Source: DASZBX01 sp035943635
GTDB lineage: Bacteria > Actinomycetota > Actinomycetes > Streptomycetales > Catenulisporaceae
Assembly (NCBI GenBank): GCA_035943635.1
Contig: DASZBX010000017.1
Span: 1-64,000, forward strand
Direction: 5' to 3'
Length of the DNA: 64,000 bases
Shown here: positions 54,424 to 63,321 of the stretch, in pieces
How positions within the stretch are numbered: position 1 is the first letter of the stretch
Layout: every line of letters starts with the position of its first letter
Notes under the pieces: generated by a model
Seen by the model: only the letters and a program-made list of their open reading frames with translations
The model's database searches: none
What the model was told of the DNA's origin: nothing
Position numbers and translations under genes: made by a program

Positions 54424-55251
54424 ATGTTGGAGCAGGTGTCCGATCCCATCATCATGGTCGTCAAGCAGGTCGGCGACGTGCGCATCCACACGTTCGTCGC
54501 GTCCTACGAGTACGACAACATCGCCAACGCCACGCACATCGTCGAGTCCAAGAACCAGCTGGTCCTGATCGACGGGCAGTTCCTGGCCCCCTACGCGAAG
54601 GCGTTCCGGCAGTACGCCGACAGCCTCGGCAAGCCGATCGAGCGGATGTACCTCTCGCACCGGCACCCGGACCACTGGTTCGGCATCGGGGCCGCGTTCG
54701 GCGACGTCACGGTCTACGCGCTGCCGGAGACCATGGCGTTCATCCAGGAGCACGGCGCGGACTCGCTCAGCGACCACTGGAAGCTCGGGGACCTGCTGCC
54801 GGACCGGATCGTGGTGCCGGAGAAGGCCGCCGGGCCCGGGGAGGAGATCATCGACGGGGTCCGGTACCTGTTCGACCGGGTGACCGACGCCGAGATCGAC
54901 TTCGACCTGACGGTCGCCCTGCCGGACCTGGGCGTGTACTTCGCCCAGGACCTGCTCTACAGCGGCACCCACCTGTACCTGACCAAGCACATGGACCACT
55001 GGGTCCGGGTGCTGCAGGAATTCCTGCTGTCGGACTACGACCTGTTCATGCCGGGCCACGGCCTGCCGGCGGACAAGAACGAGGTGGCCCGCAACATCGA
55101 GTACCTGTCGGCCGCGCGCCAGGCGGTCGGCAACGGGCTGGTCGGCGACGATTTCCAGCAATTCCTGCTCCAGCGGTATCCGGAACGCAAGTGCCCGGGC
55201 ATTTTCGACATCTACCTGCCCCGGTTGTTCGACGGCGCGAGCGACTACTGA
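54424..55251 (+). CDS. Metallo-beta-lactamase-fold hydrolase
   Basis: 275 residues from ATG 54424 (GGAGGT 5 nt upstream). The zinc motif is SHRHPDHWFG (HxHxDH class), with later ligands in LYSGTHLYL (a Gly-Thr-His in place of the usual Asp/His strand) and FMPGHGLPAD. These enzymes hydrolyse esters, lactones, thioesters or C-C bonds of small metabolites. In this run it may open a lactone or cleave a cyclic diketone formed downstream of IolE (inference). Confidence 0.78.
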   Translation: MLEQVSDPIIMVVKQVGDVRIHTFVASYEYDNIANATHIVESKNQLVLIDGQFLAPYAKAFRQYADSLGKPIERMYLSHRHPDHWFGIGAAFGDVTVYALPETMAFIQEHGADSLSDHWKLGDLLPDRIVVPEKAAGPGEEIIDGVRYLFDRVTDAEIDFDLTVALPDLGVYFAQDLLYSGTHLYLTKHMDHWVRVLQEFLLSDYDLFMPGHGLPADKNEVARNIEYLSAARQAVGNGLVGDDFQQFLLQRYPERKCPGIFDIYLPRLFDGASDY

Positions 55252-55273
55252 GAAAAGGGAGGTGAAGGGAATC

Positions 55274-56926
55274 ATGGGCGAGGGATACACCGTCGGGAAA
55301 TACCTGGTGGACCGGCTGAGCCAATTGGGCCTGGAACACCTGTTCTCGATCGCGGGAGATTACACGATCGACTGGCTCAACAACTACGTCACACCGAGCA
55401 GCATTTCCATCATCGAGGAAGTCAACGAGGTCAACGCCGGGTACGCCGCGGACGGGTACGCCCGGTTCAAGGGCATCGGCGCCCTGTGCGTGACCTATTC
55501 GGCGGGCGCGCTGTGCACCGTGAACGCGGTGGCCGGGGCGTATGTCGAGAAGGTGCCGCTGGTATTGATCAACGGCACGCCGAGCATCAAGAAGACGCTG
55601 ACGTTCGAGCAGACCGGGTTCAGTTCGCACCACTTCATCAGCGGGCGCGAGACGGACCTGCAGTCGTTCGAGCACATCACGGCCGCGACCGTCCGGATCG
55701 ACAACCCGGACCTCGCGCCCAAGCTGATCGACTACGCGCTCACGCAGTGCATCAGCGAGCGGCGCCCGGTGTACATCGAGCTGCTCCAGGACATGGTCGA
55801 CCTGACCTGCGACGCGCCGGTGGGCGCGTTGCAGCGGGCCCGGACCCTGTCGGATCCGGCCAGCCTGCAGGAGTCGGTCGCGCAGTTGGCCGGCGCGCTG
55901 GACCGGGCGCAGAACCCGCTGATCTGGGTGGGGGTGGAGGTCGACCGGTTGGGCCTGCAGGCACAGGCCATCGACCTGATCCACGCGATGGGCGTGCCGT
56001 TCGTGACGCAGCTGCTGAGCAAGGCCGTGCTGCCGGAGACCGATCCGTTGTTCGTCGGCGTGCTCGACGGGCAGGCGTCCTCGAACGCGGTGACCGACCT
56101 GGCCAAGACGTCCGACTTCATCCTGGCCCTGGGCGTGTGGCTGACCGACATCAACTCCCTGGGCTGGTCCCCGGACTACGACAAGACCGCGTTCGCCTCG
56201 ATGGACGCGGTCAAGTTCGGCACCTTCTTCGCCCCTCAGGTCGCGCTCGAGCACCTGATCGACGGGGTCCGCCACGCCCAGATCATGCCCAAGTACCAGA
56301 ACGTCCCGCCGATGCCGGTGCACCGCCCGCCGGCCCCGGACCCGGGCGACGCGATCACCTACCAGGGGTTCTACGACTTCATCCAGCCGTACATCGGCCG
56401 GGAGACCATCGTGGGCAGCGACGCGAGCCTGGGCTACTTCGGCAGCCTGCTGCTGAAGGTGCCCGGGGAGGGCGCGTTCGTCAACCAGTCCTCGTACTCC
56501 TCGATCGGTTACATCGGGCCGGCCGCGACCGGGATCTGCCTGGCCCGGCCCGGGCAGCGGGTGATGGTGTTCTCCGGTGACGGCGGTTTCCAGATGACCG
56601 CGCAGTGCCTGTCCACGCAGACCCGGTTCCAGCTCAATCCCCTTGTCTTCGTGCTGAACAACGGGGTCTACGGGGTGGAGCAGTGGCTCGCGGATTCGAC
56701 GGTTTTCCACTCCGGTAAGCCGTTTTACCCCTCGTGTGTGCTGCACCCGTGGAATTACAGCAAGCTGGCCGACGTATTCGGCTGCCAGGGGTGGAAAGCC
56801 GGCACCTACGGGGAGCTCGAAGAAGCCGTGGCGGGCGCCCTGGCGAACGCCGACACGCCGTCCATCATCCAGGTTCTGGTGCCCGGCAAGTCGATTCCCG
56901 ACAATGCCGGGTGGAAGACCCAGTAA
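55274..56926 (+). CDS. Thiamine-diphosphate-dependent decarboxylase-like enzyme
   Basis: 550 residues. ATG 55274 is preferred over GTG 55262 because GGGAGGTG lies 8-14 nt before it. Domain order: PYR (GLEHLFSIAGDYTIDWLNNY and EVNEVNAGYAADGYARFKGI with the activating Glu), central domain (NPLIWVGVEVDRLGLQAQAI), and PP domain with the ThDP/Mg motif FSGDGGFQMTAQ ... FVLNNGVYGVE near 433-465. It is most like pyruvate/indolepyruvate decarboxylases. In inositol catabolism the step after IolE is also carried out by a ThDP enzyme (IolD), so ring cleavage or decarboxylation of a dicarbonyl product is possible. Confidence 0.83.
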   Translation: MGEGYTVGKYLVDRLSQLGLEHLFSIAGDYTIDWLNNYVTPSSISIIEEVNEVNAGYAADGYARFKGIGALCVTYSAGALCTVNAVAGAYVEKVPLVLINGTPSIKKTLTFEQTGFSSHHFISGRETDLQSFEHITAATVRIDNPDLAPKLIDYALTQCISERRPVYIELLQDMVDLTCDAPVGALQRARTLSDPASLQESVAQLAGALDRAQNPLIWVGVEVDRLGLQAQAIDLIHAMGVPFVTQLLSKAVLPETDPLFVGVLDGQASSNAVTDLAKTSDFILALGVWLTDINSLGWSPDYDKTAFASMDAVKFGTFFAPQVALEHLIDGVRHAQIMPKYQNVPPMPVHRPPAPDPGDAITYQGFYDFIQPYIGRETIVGSDASLGYFGSLLLKVPGEGAFVNQSSYSSIGYIGPAATGICLARPGQRVMVFSGDGGFQMTAQCLSTQTRFQLNPLVFVLNNGVYGVEQWLADSTVFHSGKPFYPSCVLHPWNYSKLADVFGCQGWKAGTYGELEEAVAGALANADTPSIIQVLVPGKSIPDNAGWKTQ

Positions 56927-56979
56927 GAGCGCTAATCTTGGCCTTATCCCCCGTGAGAAAAGAAAGGGCACGAACACCG

Positions 56980-57288
56980 ATGCCGACGAAGATCACCGCC
57001 ATCTACGACAACCCCCAGGACCCGGACGCGTTCGAGGCCGGCCACGGCGACCAGATCGCGCTGGCCAAGAAGATCCCCGGCGTGCAGCGGATCGAGAGCG
57101 CGAAGGTGTGGCCGAAGGAGGACGGCAGCGACACCCCGGCGTACCGGGTGCTGGACCTGTACTTCGCCGACTACGACGCGGCCAGCGAGGCCGTGACCAC
57201 CGTGGAGGCGGGGGCGTTCGTCGGGAAGGTGTTCGAGCTGTCCACCGGCGGCGTCAAGCTGCTCTTCTCCGACGTCGAAGAGGTCTGA
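56980..57288 (+). CDS. EthD-like small protein
   Basis: 102 residues from ATG 56980 (GAAAGGG upstream), starting 53 nt after the ThDP gene. TKITAIYDNPQDPDAFEAGH and QIALAKKIPGVQRIESAKVW, with a final beta strand GVKLLFSDVEEV, match the EthD ferredoxin-like fold. Members occur as accessory or dehydratase/cyclase-like enzymes in catabolic and biosynthetic clusters. It is the last gene of the operon, followed by a terminator. Confidence 0.75.
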   Translation: MPTKITAIYDNPQDPDAFEAGHGDQIALAKKIPGVQRIESAKVWPKEDGSDTPAYRVLDLYFADYDAASEAVTTVEAGAFVGKVFELSTGGVKLLFSDVEEV

Positions 57289-57306
57289 GCCGGCGGACGC
57301 CGTCAC

Positions 57307-57343
57307 GAGAACCCGGCCGCGGAGAGATCCCGGCCGGGTTCTC
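57307..57343. terminator. Operon terminator
   Basis: Perfect 12-bp arms GAGAACCCGGCC (57307-57318) and GGCCGGGTTCTC (57332-57343) separated by 13 nt, 19 nt after the stop of the EthD-like gene. It separates the operon from the converging metallophosphoesterase gene. Confidence 0.75.
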
Positions 57344-57405
57344 GCCGTGCCGTCTGTGCCTTGGGTCCGCCTCCTGCGGGCGCCACCGCAGGGAGCGGGC
57401 GACTG

Positions 57406-59382
57406 CTAGGCGTTCATGAATTGGTCCACCGGCAGCGCGCGGTTCACGATCCGCACGTCGCCGATGGAGCCGTGGAAGACCTGGCTGACCGCACCGGCCC
57501 ACTGGTAGCCGCCGAGCAGGAGCGGCAGGTTCAGCGCGGTCAGGCCGATCGCGGGGGTGGCCGGGTTGCGGCCCTCCTCGCAGCCGTTGACGTAGAGCTT
57601 GCTCACGCGGCCGTCGTTGACCACGGCCACGTGCCACCACCGGTTCTGCTGGAGCAGGTGGCTCCATGCGGTCATCGCGCCGGTCTGGTTGAGCGGGTAG
57701 GCGTTCCACTGCAGTTCGATCGAGCTGCTCAGGCTCAGGGTGAGGATCGGTTCGTCCGCGGTCGCGGTCGGGCCGTTCTTGCCGGCCAGGGCGGCCGAGC
57801 CGGCCCGGCTGAGCAGCGCCGACCAGCCGTTGCGGCCGGGGTCCCAGTCCTGGGGCACCTGGAAGAAGGCTTCGACGGTGAAGCCGTGCGGGAAGGTCTC
57901 GGCGTTGATCGGGGCCTGGTCGACGGTCTGGAAGTACACGCCGGACACCGGGTTGCCCTGGCCGGCGAAGACCAGGCTGCCGTGTCCGGGCTGGTCCGGG
58001 TGGTGGTCCGCCGTCCAGGTCAGCGCGTGCGGGCCGGTGCCCGGGACCTGCTGGAAGACCAGGTCGTTGCCGTGGCCGGCCTGGTCCGGGATGCGGGTGG
58101 CGGGGGCCACGTCGCTGCCGTCGGCGGCCCCGGTGTCGAACCGCCAGTAGGCCAGGGTGCCGGGCAGCAGCATCCGGCGGGCCGGGCGCGCGGCGCGCGG
58201 GGGCACCGGGGCGAAGCCGGCGAACCGCTGGTCGAAGTCGATCGCCATCGAGAAGCGGTCGACCGCGGAGGTCAGCTCGATCTCCTGCGCGGCCAGGGCG
58301 TTGAGCTCGTCCGCGTCGGCCAGTTCGCGGATCCAGGGCGAGAAGGTGGCGACGTCGATCACGCCGCGCTCCAGGTCGAACCGGTAGGAGCGGACCATGC
58401 CCGCGCCGCCGTAGTACCGGTCCTGGTAGTTGGTGATGTGCAGGTGCACGTCGTGCCCGGCGGTGTTGGTCATGGTGGTGCTGCCGGGCGGCCAGTAGTG
58501 GCCGTTGAGGGCCAGGAAGATCTGGTCGTTGTCCTTGATCAGCCCGTCCCACATCTGCTGCCCGTAGTCCGACAGGCCCGCGGTGCCGTCGTCGTAGGAG
58601 CCGACGATCTCGTGGGTGGTGACGATCACCGGCAGGGTCGGGTTGGCCTTGATCACGGCGTTGGCCCAGGCGAACCCCTCGGCGGACAGCCGCCAGTCCA
58701 GGGCCAGGATCATCCACTTGCGGCCGCCGGCGTGCAGGATGTGGCTGGTGTTGTAGCCGTCGGGGCTGGAGGAGTGGTAGCTCGGCGTCTTCGCGGCCCG
58801 GGCCGGGGTGAACGTGTCCCGGTACGGGGTGTCCCCGCGCTGGTCGTCGCCGGAGACGTCGTGGTTGCCGGCCAGCACGCTGTAGGAGACCCGGGCGTGG
58901 TCGAGCAGGTCGAAGACCTTGGTCGCGGCGGCGTACTCCTCGGCCAGGCCGTTGTTGGTCACGTCGCCCAGGTGGGCGAGGAACACCACGTTCTCGTCGC
59001 TGCCGCCCTTGCGCCCGGCCGGGTCCAGGACATACCGGAAGGACGCCTCCATCGGCACCGGGTGGATGCGGTCCTGGTCGAACAGGTACTGGGTGTCGGG
59101 CATGACGACGACGGTGAACCGAGGGCTGTCCGGGTCCGGGCTCCAGGTGCCGGCGGGCGCGGGCGTCATGGCGGTCAGGCCGTAGGGGTCCGGCTGCGGG
59201 ACGGCGCCCGCGGCGTGCGCCGGGCTGGCGCCGAGCAGGCCGGATGCGGCCACTGTGGCGCCGAGCGCTCCGGCGCCGCGCAGGAACAGTCGGCGGCTGG
59301 ACGCGGCCAGGCCGTCGCCGTCCAGGTCCGCGGTGCGCGGGCAGGAACAGTCGGACGCGTGGTCGGCATCTGATTCGTGCAT
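57406..59382 (-). CDS. Tat-exported metallophosphoesterase with C-terminal LamG domain
   Basis: 658 residues. A twin-arginine signal (SSRRLFLRGAGALGA ... AHA) lies at about 28-58. The calcineurin-like phosphoesterase core follows: VVMPDTQYL, HLGDVTNNG, VLAGNHDVSG, VTTHEIVG, LALNGHYWP, which supply the two-metal site. The C-terminal 240 residues are a LamG/concanavalin fold (LAYWRFDTGAADGSDV ... VAVVNDGRVSKLYVNGCEEG ... IGDVRIVNRALP). It should be extracellular and hydrolyse phosphate esters, perhaps while bound to a polysaccharide. It is transcribed towards the operon terminator. Confidence 0.84.
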   Translation of the reverse strand: MHESDADHASDCSCPRTADLDGDGLAASSRRLFLRGAGALGATVAASGLLGASPAHAAGAVPQPDPYGLTAMTPAPAGTWSPDPDSPRFTVVVMPDTQYLFDQDRIHPVPMEASFRYVLDPAGRKGGSDENVVFLAHLGDVTNNGLAEEYAAATKVFDLLDHARVSYSVLAGNHDVSGDDQRGDTPYRDTFTPARAAKTPSYHSSSPDGYNTSHILHAGGRKWMILALDWRLSAEGFAWANAVIKANPTLPVIVTTHEIVGSYDDGTAGLSDYGQQMWDGLIKDNDQIFLALNGHYWPPGSTTMTNTAGHDVHLHITNYQDRYYGGAGMVRSYRFDLERGVIDVATFSPWIRELADADELNALAAQEIELTSAVDRFSMAIDFDQRFAGFAPVPPRAARPARRMLLPGTLAYWRFDTGAADGSDVAPATRIPDQAGHGNDLVFQQVPGTGPHALTWTADHHPDQPGHGSLVFAGQGNPVSGVYFQTVDQAPINAETFPHGFTVEAFFQVPQDWDPGRNGWSALLSRAGSAALAGKNGPTATADEPILTLSLSSSIELQWNAYPLNQTGAMTAWSHLLQQNRWWHVAVVNDGRVSKLYVNGCEEGRNPATPAIGLTALNLPLLLGGYQWAGAVSQVFHGSIGDVRIVNRALPVDQFMNA

Positions 59383-59634
59383 GGGGTCTCCACGGGTGAG
59401 GTGTCGGGAGACTTCGACGTTAGCCAGCCGACCCGTCGTGGAGGGTGATGGTCAGGATAATGATCGTCTAACATCGGCTGACTCTGCGGCGCCGGGACGG
59501 GCCGGTCGCCGGTCAGCGGTCGCCGGCCGGCGCCGACTCAGGGTTCTGGACGGCGCCTCTCCACGTGTCGCTGTAGCGGCCGCCGACCCGGCCGCCGCGA
59601 CTGCGCGCCGCGACCGACCGCAATCCGGAACGCC

Positions 59635-62133
59635 TCAGCCCGCCTCGCGCTCGGACCCGGCGGAGTACCCGGCCGCACCCGGGGCCGCGGCCTCCCGCGG
59701 CTCGCGCTGGGCCAGGGCCGTGGCGACGGTGCCGGCGGATTCGCGGATCGCGGCGGCCTCGGTGCGGGCGGCGGCCGCCGCGTCGGGTTGGCCGAGTTCG
59801 TCGTGGGCGCGGGCCAGGGTGTGCAGGGTGTGGGCCAGGTGCGGCAGGTGCGTGTCGGGGTCCGTGTCGGCCAGGTGCCGGTAGAGGTCGACCGCTTCGT
59901 GCAGGGGCTGGAGTTTCGCGTGCTGGCCCAGGCGTTTGGCCAGGGTGTGCAGGGTGTGCGCCAGGTGCGGCAGGTGCCGGTCCGGGTCGGTGTCGGCCAG
60001 CAGGCGGTACAGGGCCAGGGCCTGCTCGGTCGCCTCCAGGGCCTCGGTGCGGTGCTCCAGGTGGTGGTGGTGCTCGGCCAGGGCGCTCAGGCAGGTGGCC
60101 AGGCGCGGGTTGTGGTCGGCCGGGCGGGCGTGGGCCAGGTGCCGGTAGAGGGAGGTGGCCTCCTGCAGGGTGACCAGCGCGTCGGGGTCCGGGTGGGGCC
60201 GGCGGGCGCTGTGGGTGTACAGGTGCGCGGCCAGGTCCGGCAGGTGGGTGTCCGGGTCGAGTTTGGCCAGTTCCCGGTAGATGCCCTCGGCGGTGCGGGC
60301 GGCGGTCAGCGCGTCCTTGGTGCGGCCGACCGCGTGCCACCAGCTGCCCAGCAGGGTCAGGCCGGCCGCGAGCGGCGGGCGGTACTGCCGGGCGTCGGCG
60401 GCGGCCAGGTGGTGGTAGTGGTTGACCGCCTCCTCCAGCGCGCTCAGTCCCTCGCGCCGGCCGCGTTCGGCCAGGCGCACGGCCAGGGCGTGCAGTCCGG
60501 CGGCCAGCGCGGCCCGGTGGGTGTGCGGGTTGACGGCGGCCAGGTGCCGGAAGTGGGTGGCCGCCTCGTGGGTGGCGCTCAGCGCGTCGTCCTCGCGGCC
60601 GGCCGCCTCCAGCCGGCCGGCCAGCAGCAGCAGGCAGGCGGCCAGGTCCGGCAGGTGGGTCTCCGGGTCGGTCTCGGTCAGGGTGCGCAGGTGGGTGGTG
60701 GCCTCCTCGGTCGCGCCCAGGGCCTCGTCCGGGCGGCCGGCGTGGTCCAGGTGCCCGGCCAGCAGCAGCAGGCACAGGGCCAGTTCGGGGCGGTGCCCGG
60801 GGTGGTGGGCGTCGTTGGTCAGGGACCGCAGGGCGGTGACGGTCTCCTCGGCGGCGGTCAGGGCGTGCGCGGTGTGCTCGTGCGGGTCCCGGCGCAGCAG
60901 CAGGTTGACGAGGCAGGCGATGTAGTCGGGCTGGAAGGCTCGCGGGTTCTGTTCGGCCAGCCTGCGGTAGGTGGCGGTGGCCTGTTCCAGGGTGGTGAAC
61001 GCCTCGTCGGGCTGGCCGGTGTCGTCCTGGCGCAGGGCCAGGACGAACAGGGACGCGGCCAGGTCCGGCAGGAACCGTTCCGGGTTGGCCTCGGCCAGGC
61101 GTTTGCGCAGCAGGGCGGCTTCGTTGACCGCGGCCAGGGCGGCCGGGTGGCGCCCTTCCCCGGCCCGGCGGATGCCCAGGGCGTGCAACGTGTCGGCCAG
61201 GCAGGAGGCGTAGATGTCCGGGCGGGTGGCCGACAGGCGCCGGTAGACCGGGACGGCCTCCTCGGTGGCCAGCAGCGCTTCGGACATGTGCGCGTTGGCT
61301 TCGTGCCGGGTGGCCAGTTCGGTCAGCGCCGCGGCCAGGTCGTGGTTGTAGGACTCCGGGCGGGCCGAGGCCAGGCGGCGGTAGACGCTGACGGCGTCCT
61401 CGGTGGCCAGCAGGGATTCGGCGGCCTGGGAGTTGGCGTGGTAGCGCCGGGCCAGGGCGCGCAGTGCGGCGGCGAGGTCGTGGTTGTAGGACTCCGGTTG
61501 GGCCGAGGCCAGGCGCCGGTAGACCTTGACGGCCTCCTCGCGCGCCTCCAGGGCCTTGGCGCACTGGTCGTCGATCTCGCACTGCAGGGCGTAGGCGCTC
61601 AGGGCGGCGGCCAGTTCCTTCGCGGCGATCTCCGCGTCCTGGCTCTCCACCCGGCTGTCCGCGCCGCTCTCGATGGCCACGATCCGGCGCTGCTGGACGA
61701 GCTGCTCGTGCACCTTGCCGGCCGTCGACGCCCACGCGTGCCGACGGCTGGTGGTCAGGACCGTGGCGGTGAGCACGGACAGCAGGCTGTGCCGGGCGGT
61801 GCGCCGGGCCCCGGCCGGGTCCTGGACGACCGGGCCCGGGTGGGCGGCGCCGGGTTCGACCGGGGTGGCGGCCAGGCGGCGGGTCGACCCGGACCATTCG
61901 GCGCCGGTGGTGACCGAGCCGTGCAGCACCTCGCCGGGTTCGGCCGGGTACGGTTCGCCGGGGCGCGGCGGCGGGACCCGGGAGGCCAGGCCGTGCCGGG
62001 CCACGGCTTCGGTTTTCGGCAGGCCGGGGACCAGGTTCGAGACGGCGGGCACGGCGTGTGGCGAGGCGGGGGCCGGCAGGCCCGGCGCCTCTGGGCGCGC
62101 GTGGCGGAAGTCCATCTCCAGGGCGTAACTCAT
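59635..62133 (-). CDS. TPR-like helical repeat protein
   Basis: 832 residues from ATG 62133, with AGGAGG 7 nt upstream. After a Pro/Ala-rich N-terminus of about 110 residues and a helical lead-in, at least eleven tandem repeats of about 45-50 residues follow, each with a pattern such as ALLATEDAVSVYRRLASARP then ESYNHDLAAALTELATR. This is the long-TPR form seen in actinobacterial signalling and conflict NTPases, but no NTPase or CHAT domain is attached. It is soluble. The highly repetitive DNA makes all six frames open, so other long frames here are shadows. Function is unknown; protein binding is expected. Confidence 0.72.
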   Translation of the reverse strand: MSYALEMDFRHARPEAPGLPAPASPHAVPAVSNLVPGLPKTEAVARHGLASRVPPPRPGEPYPAEPGEVLHGSVTTGAEWSGSTRRLAATPVEPGAAHPGPVVQDPAGARRTARHSLLSVLTATVLTTSRRHAWASTAGKVHEQLVQQRRIVAIESGADSRVESQDAEIAAKELAAALSAYALQCEIDDQCAKALEAREEAVKVYRRLASAQPESYNHDLAAALRALARRYHANSQAAESLLATEDAVSVYRRLASARPESYNHDLAAALTELATRHEANAHMSEALLATEEAVPVYRRLSATRPDIYASCLADTLHALGIRRAGEGRHPAALAAVNEAALLRKRLAEANPERFLPDLAASLFVLALRQDDTGQPDEAFTTLEQATATYRRLAEQNPRAFQPDYIACLVNLLLRRDPHEHTAHALTAAEETVTALRSLTNDAHHPGHRPELALCLLLLAGHLDHAGRPDEALGATEEATTHLRTLTETDPETHLPDLAACLLLLAGRLEAAGREDDALSATHEAATHFRHLAAVNPHTHRAALAAGLHALAVRLAERGRREGLSALEEAVNHYHHLAAADARQYRPPLAAGLTLLGSWWHAVGRTKDALTAARTAEGIYRELAKLDPDTHLPDLAAHLYTHSARRPHPDPDALVTLQEATSLYRHLAHARPADHNPRLATCLSALAEHHHHLEHRTEALEATEQALALYRLLADTDPDRHLPHLAHTLHTLAKRLGQHAKLQPLHEAVDLYRHLADTDPDTHLPHLAHTLHTLARAHDELGQPDAAAAARTEAAAIRESAGTVATALAQREPREAAAPGAAGYSAGSEREAG

Positions 62134-62243
62134 GCGGATCCTCCTGGTTTGCACGCCTAAGACGGATGAACAGTAGTTGATCCATTACTATAAGTAACAA
62201 TCGATCTTGACTCGTGTGGGCTAACGCGCGGTCCGCCCGCGGC

Positions 62244-62675
62244 TCAGTGCCGTAGCGCCAGCCCCACCGCCGCGGACCCCGGGTCTTTGAGCGCGTACGT
62301 GCTGCGGGCGGTGGCGTGCGCGCCGGCGCCGGCCGGGACGTCGCCGACGGTGACCACGACCATGTCCAGGATCTTGCCGGTGGGGTCCTTGAAGTTGACC
62401 TGGACCGCGTAGCTCTCCTGGTCGCCGGTGGTGTTGCGGACCGACAGGACGGTGGTGGACCGGCCGTCGGCGTCGGTGGCCAGCGGCCCGACGCTCACGT
62501 CCCCGGCCGCGTCGACGCCGTTGCGGATGTCGCTCAGCAGGGCGGGAAGTTCCGAGCTGAGCACCGAGGCGACGCCGCCGGTGCTCGAGCACGCGCTGGT
62601 CGCCGCGCCGCCGGCGAGGGCGACCAGCCCGAACGCGAGGGCGGTGATCCGGCGGTCGTTGGTCCGTTCCTTCAT
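62244..62675 (-). CDS. Lipoprotein with FxLYD-like domain (copy 2)
   Basis: 143 residues from ATG 62675 (AGGAG 8 nt upstream). A lipobox (GAATSACSS) ends the signal peptide; one beta-sandwich domain follows (VLSVRNTTGDQESYAVQVNF; DMVVVTVGDVPAGAGAHATA). It aligns over its whole length with the lipoprotein at 38343-38801, sharing the lipobox region, the QSYAVQVNF/ESYAVQVNF core and the AVGLALRH/SVGIALRN ending, so the two are paralogues. Function is unknown. Confidence 0.74.
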   Translation of the reverse strand: MKERTNDRRITALAFGLVALAGGAATSACSSTGGVASVLSSELPALLSDIRNGVDAAGDVSVGPLATDADGRSTTVLSVRNTTGDQESYAVQVNFKDPTGKILDMVVVTVGDVPAGAGAHATARSTYALKDPGSAAVGLALRH

Positions 62676-62960
62676 GGCGTGCGCTCCTGCGTCGTGTCCG
62701 CGCCGCGACCGGCCCGGCCCTGAGCCCAGCCTCGCAGCGTTCCCCGGCACCGGCGATCCGGGACGGCCTGCCGGTGGACGCCGCCGCGATCCGGGCGGCG
62801 TCCGCATCGGCCCGGGCGCCGGCGCCTTCTGCGCTGCCCAGGGCGCCGCACCAGGATGGGCCGCGGTGCGCCGGGAAGACTGGTCGGCAGTGCTGTCCGC
62901 CAGCCGCCGACCGATCGGAGTGACGCCCGTGGCCCCCTCCCGCCCGCCGGCGGCGGTCCG

Positions 62961-63271
62961 GTGACCGACCCGGCGGTGGTGTTCTCCGTGTTCGGCCGCC
63001 GGGAGATCGCCGGCCGGGCTGGTCCGCGGTCGGGTCCGGGACGGGCACGTTCGCCGAGCAGCTGCTGATCGGCGCGACCGTGGACCGCCTCGCGGCCGAG
63101 CACGCCACCCGGATCGGCCTGGTCCTGCGCGACGGTCGCCTGCTGCCCACCCGCGGCGACACGGTCCTGCGGGCCGGCGACGAGGCCGTGGTCGCGGTCG
63201 ACCCCGACCACGGCCCGGACTCGACCGACGTGTTCGAAGGCCGCGATCCAGGCGCCCGGCGATCGGCCTGA
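62961..63271 (+). pseudogene. Relic of a cation/proton antiporter C-terminal (TrkA-C) domain
   Basis: One frame begins VTDPAVVFSVFGRREIAGRA; after a frame change near 63030 another reads GTFAEQLLIGATVDRLAAEH, ATRIGLVLRDGRLLPTRGDT and VLRAGDEAVVAVDPD. This is the ligand-binding TrkA-C module that ends many CPA-type antiporters and potassium channels. The membrane part is absent, so it is a frameshifted remnant. Confidence 0.5.
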
Positions 63272-63321
63272 CGTCCGCAATTCGGTTGCCCGCATTGATT
63301 GCGCCTGCGAAGCTCGGGGCC

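Noticed and set aside
45032..57288. Complete myo-inositol catabolic operon
   Set aside because: Only IolE is recognisable. No inositol dehydrogenase (IolG), IolB, IolC or IolD-type signature is present, and the ThDP enzyme resembles decarboxylases more than IolD.
59513..62200. Long overlapping frames on both strands (up to 895 codons) over the TPR gene
   Set aside because: High-GC repetitive DNA leaves all frames open. Only the 832-residue frame shows regular helical repeats and a ribosome site.
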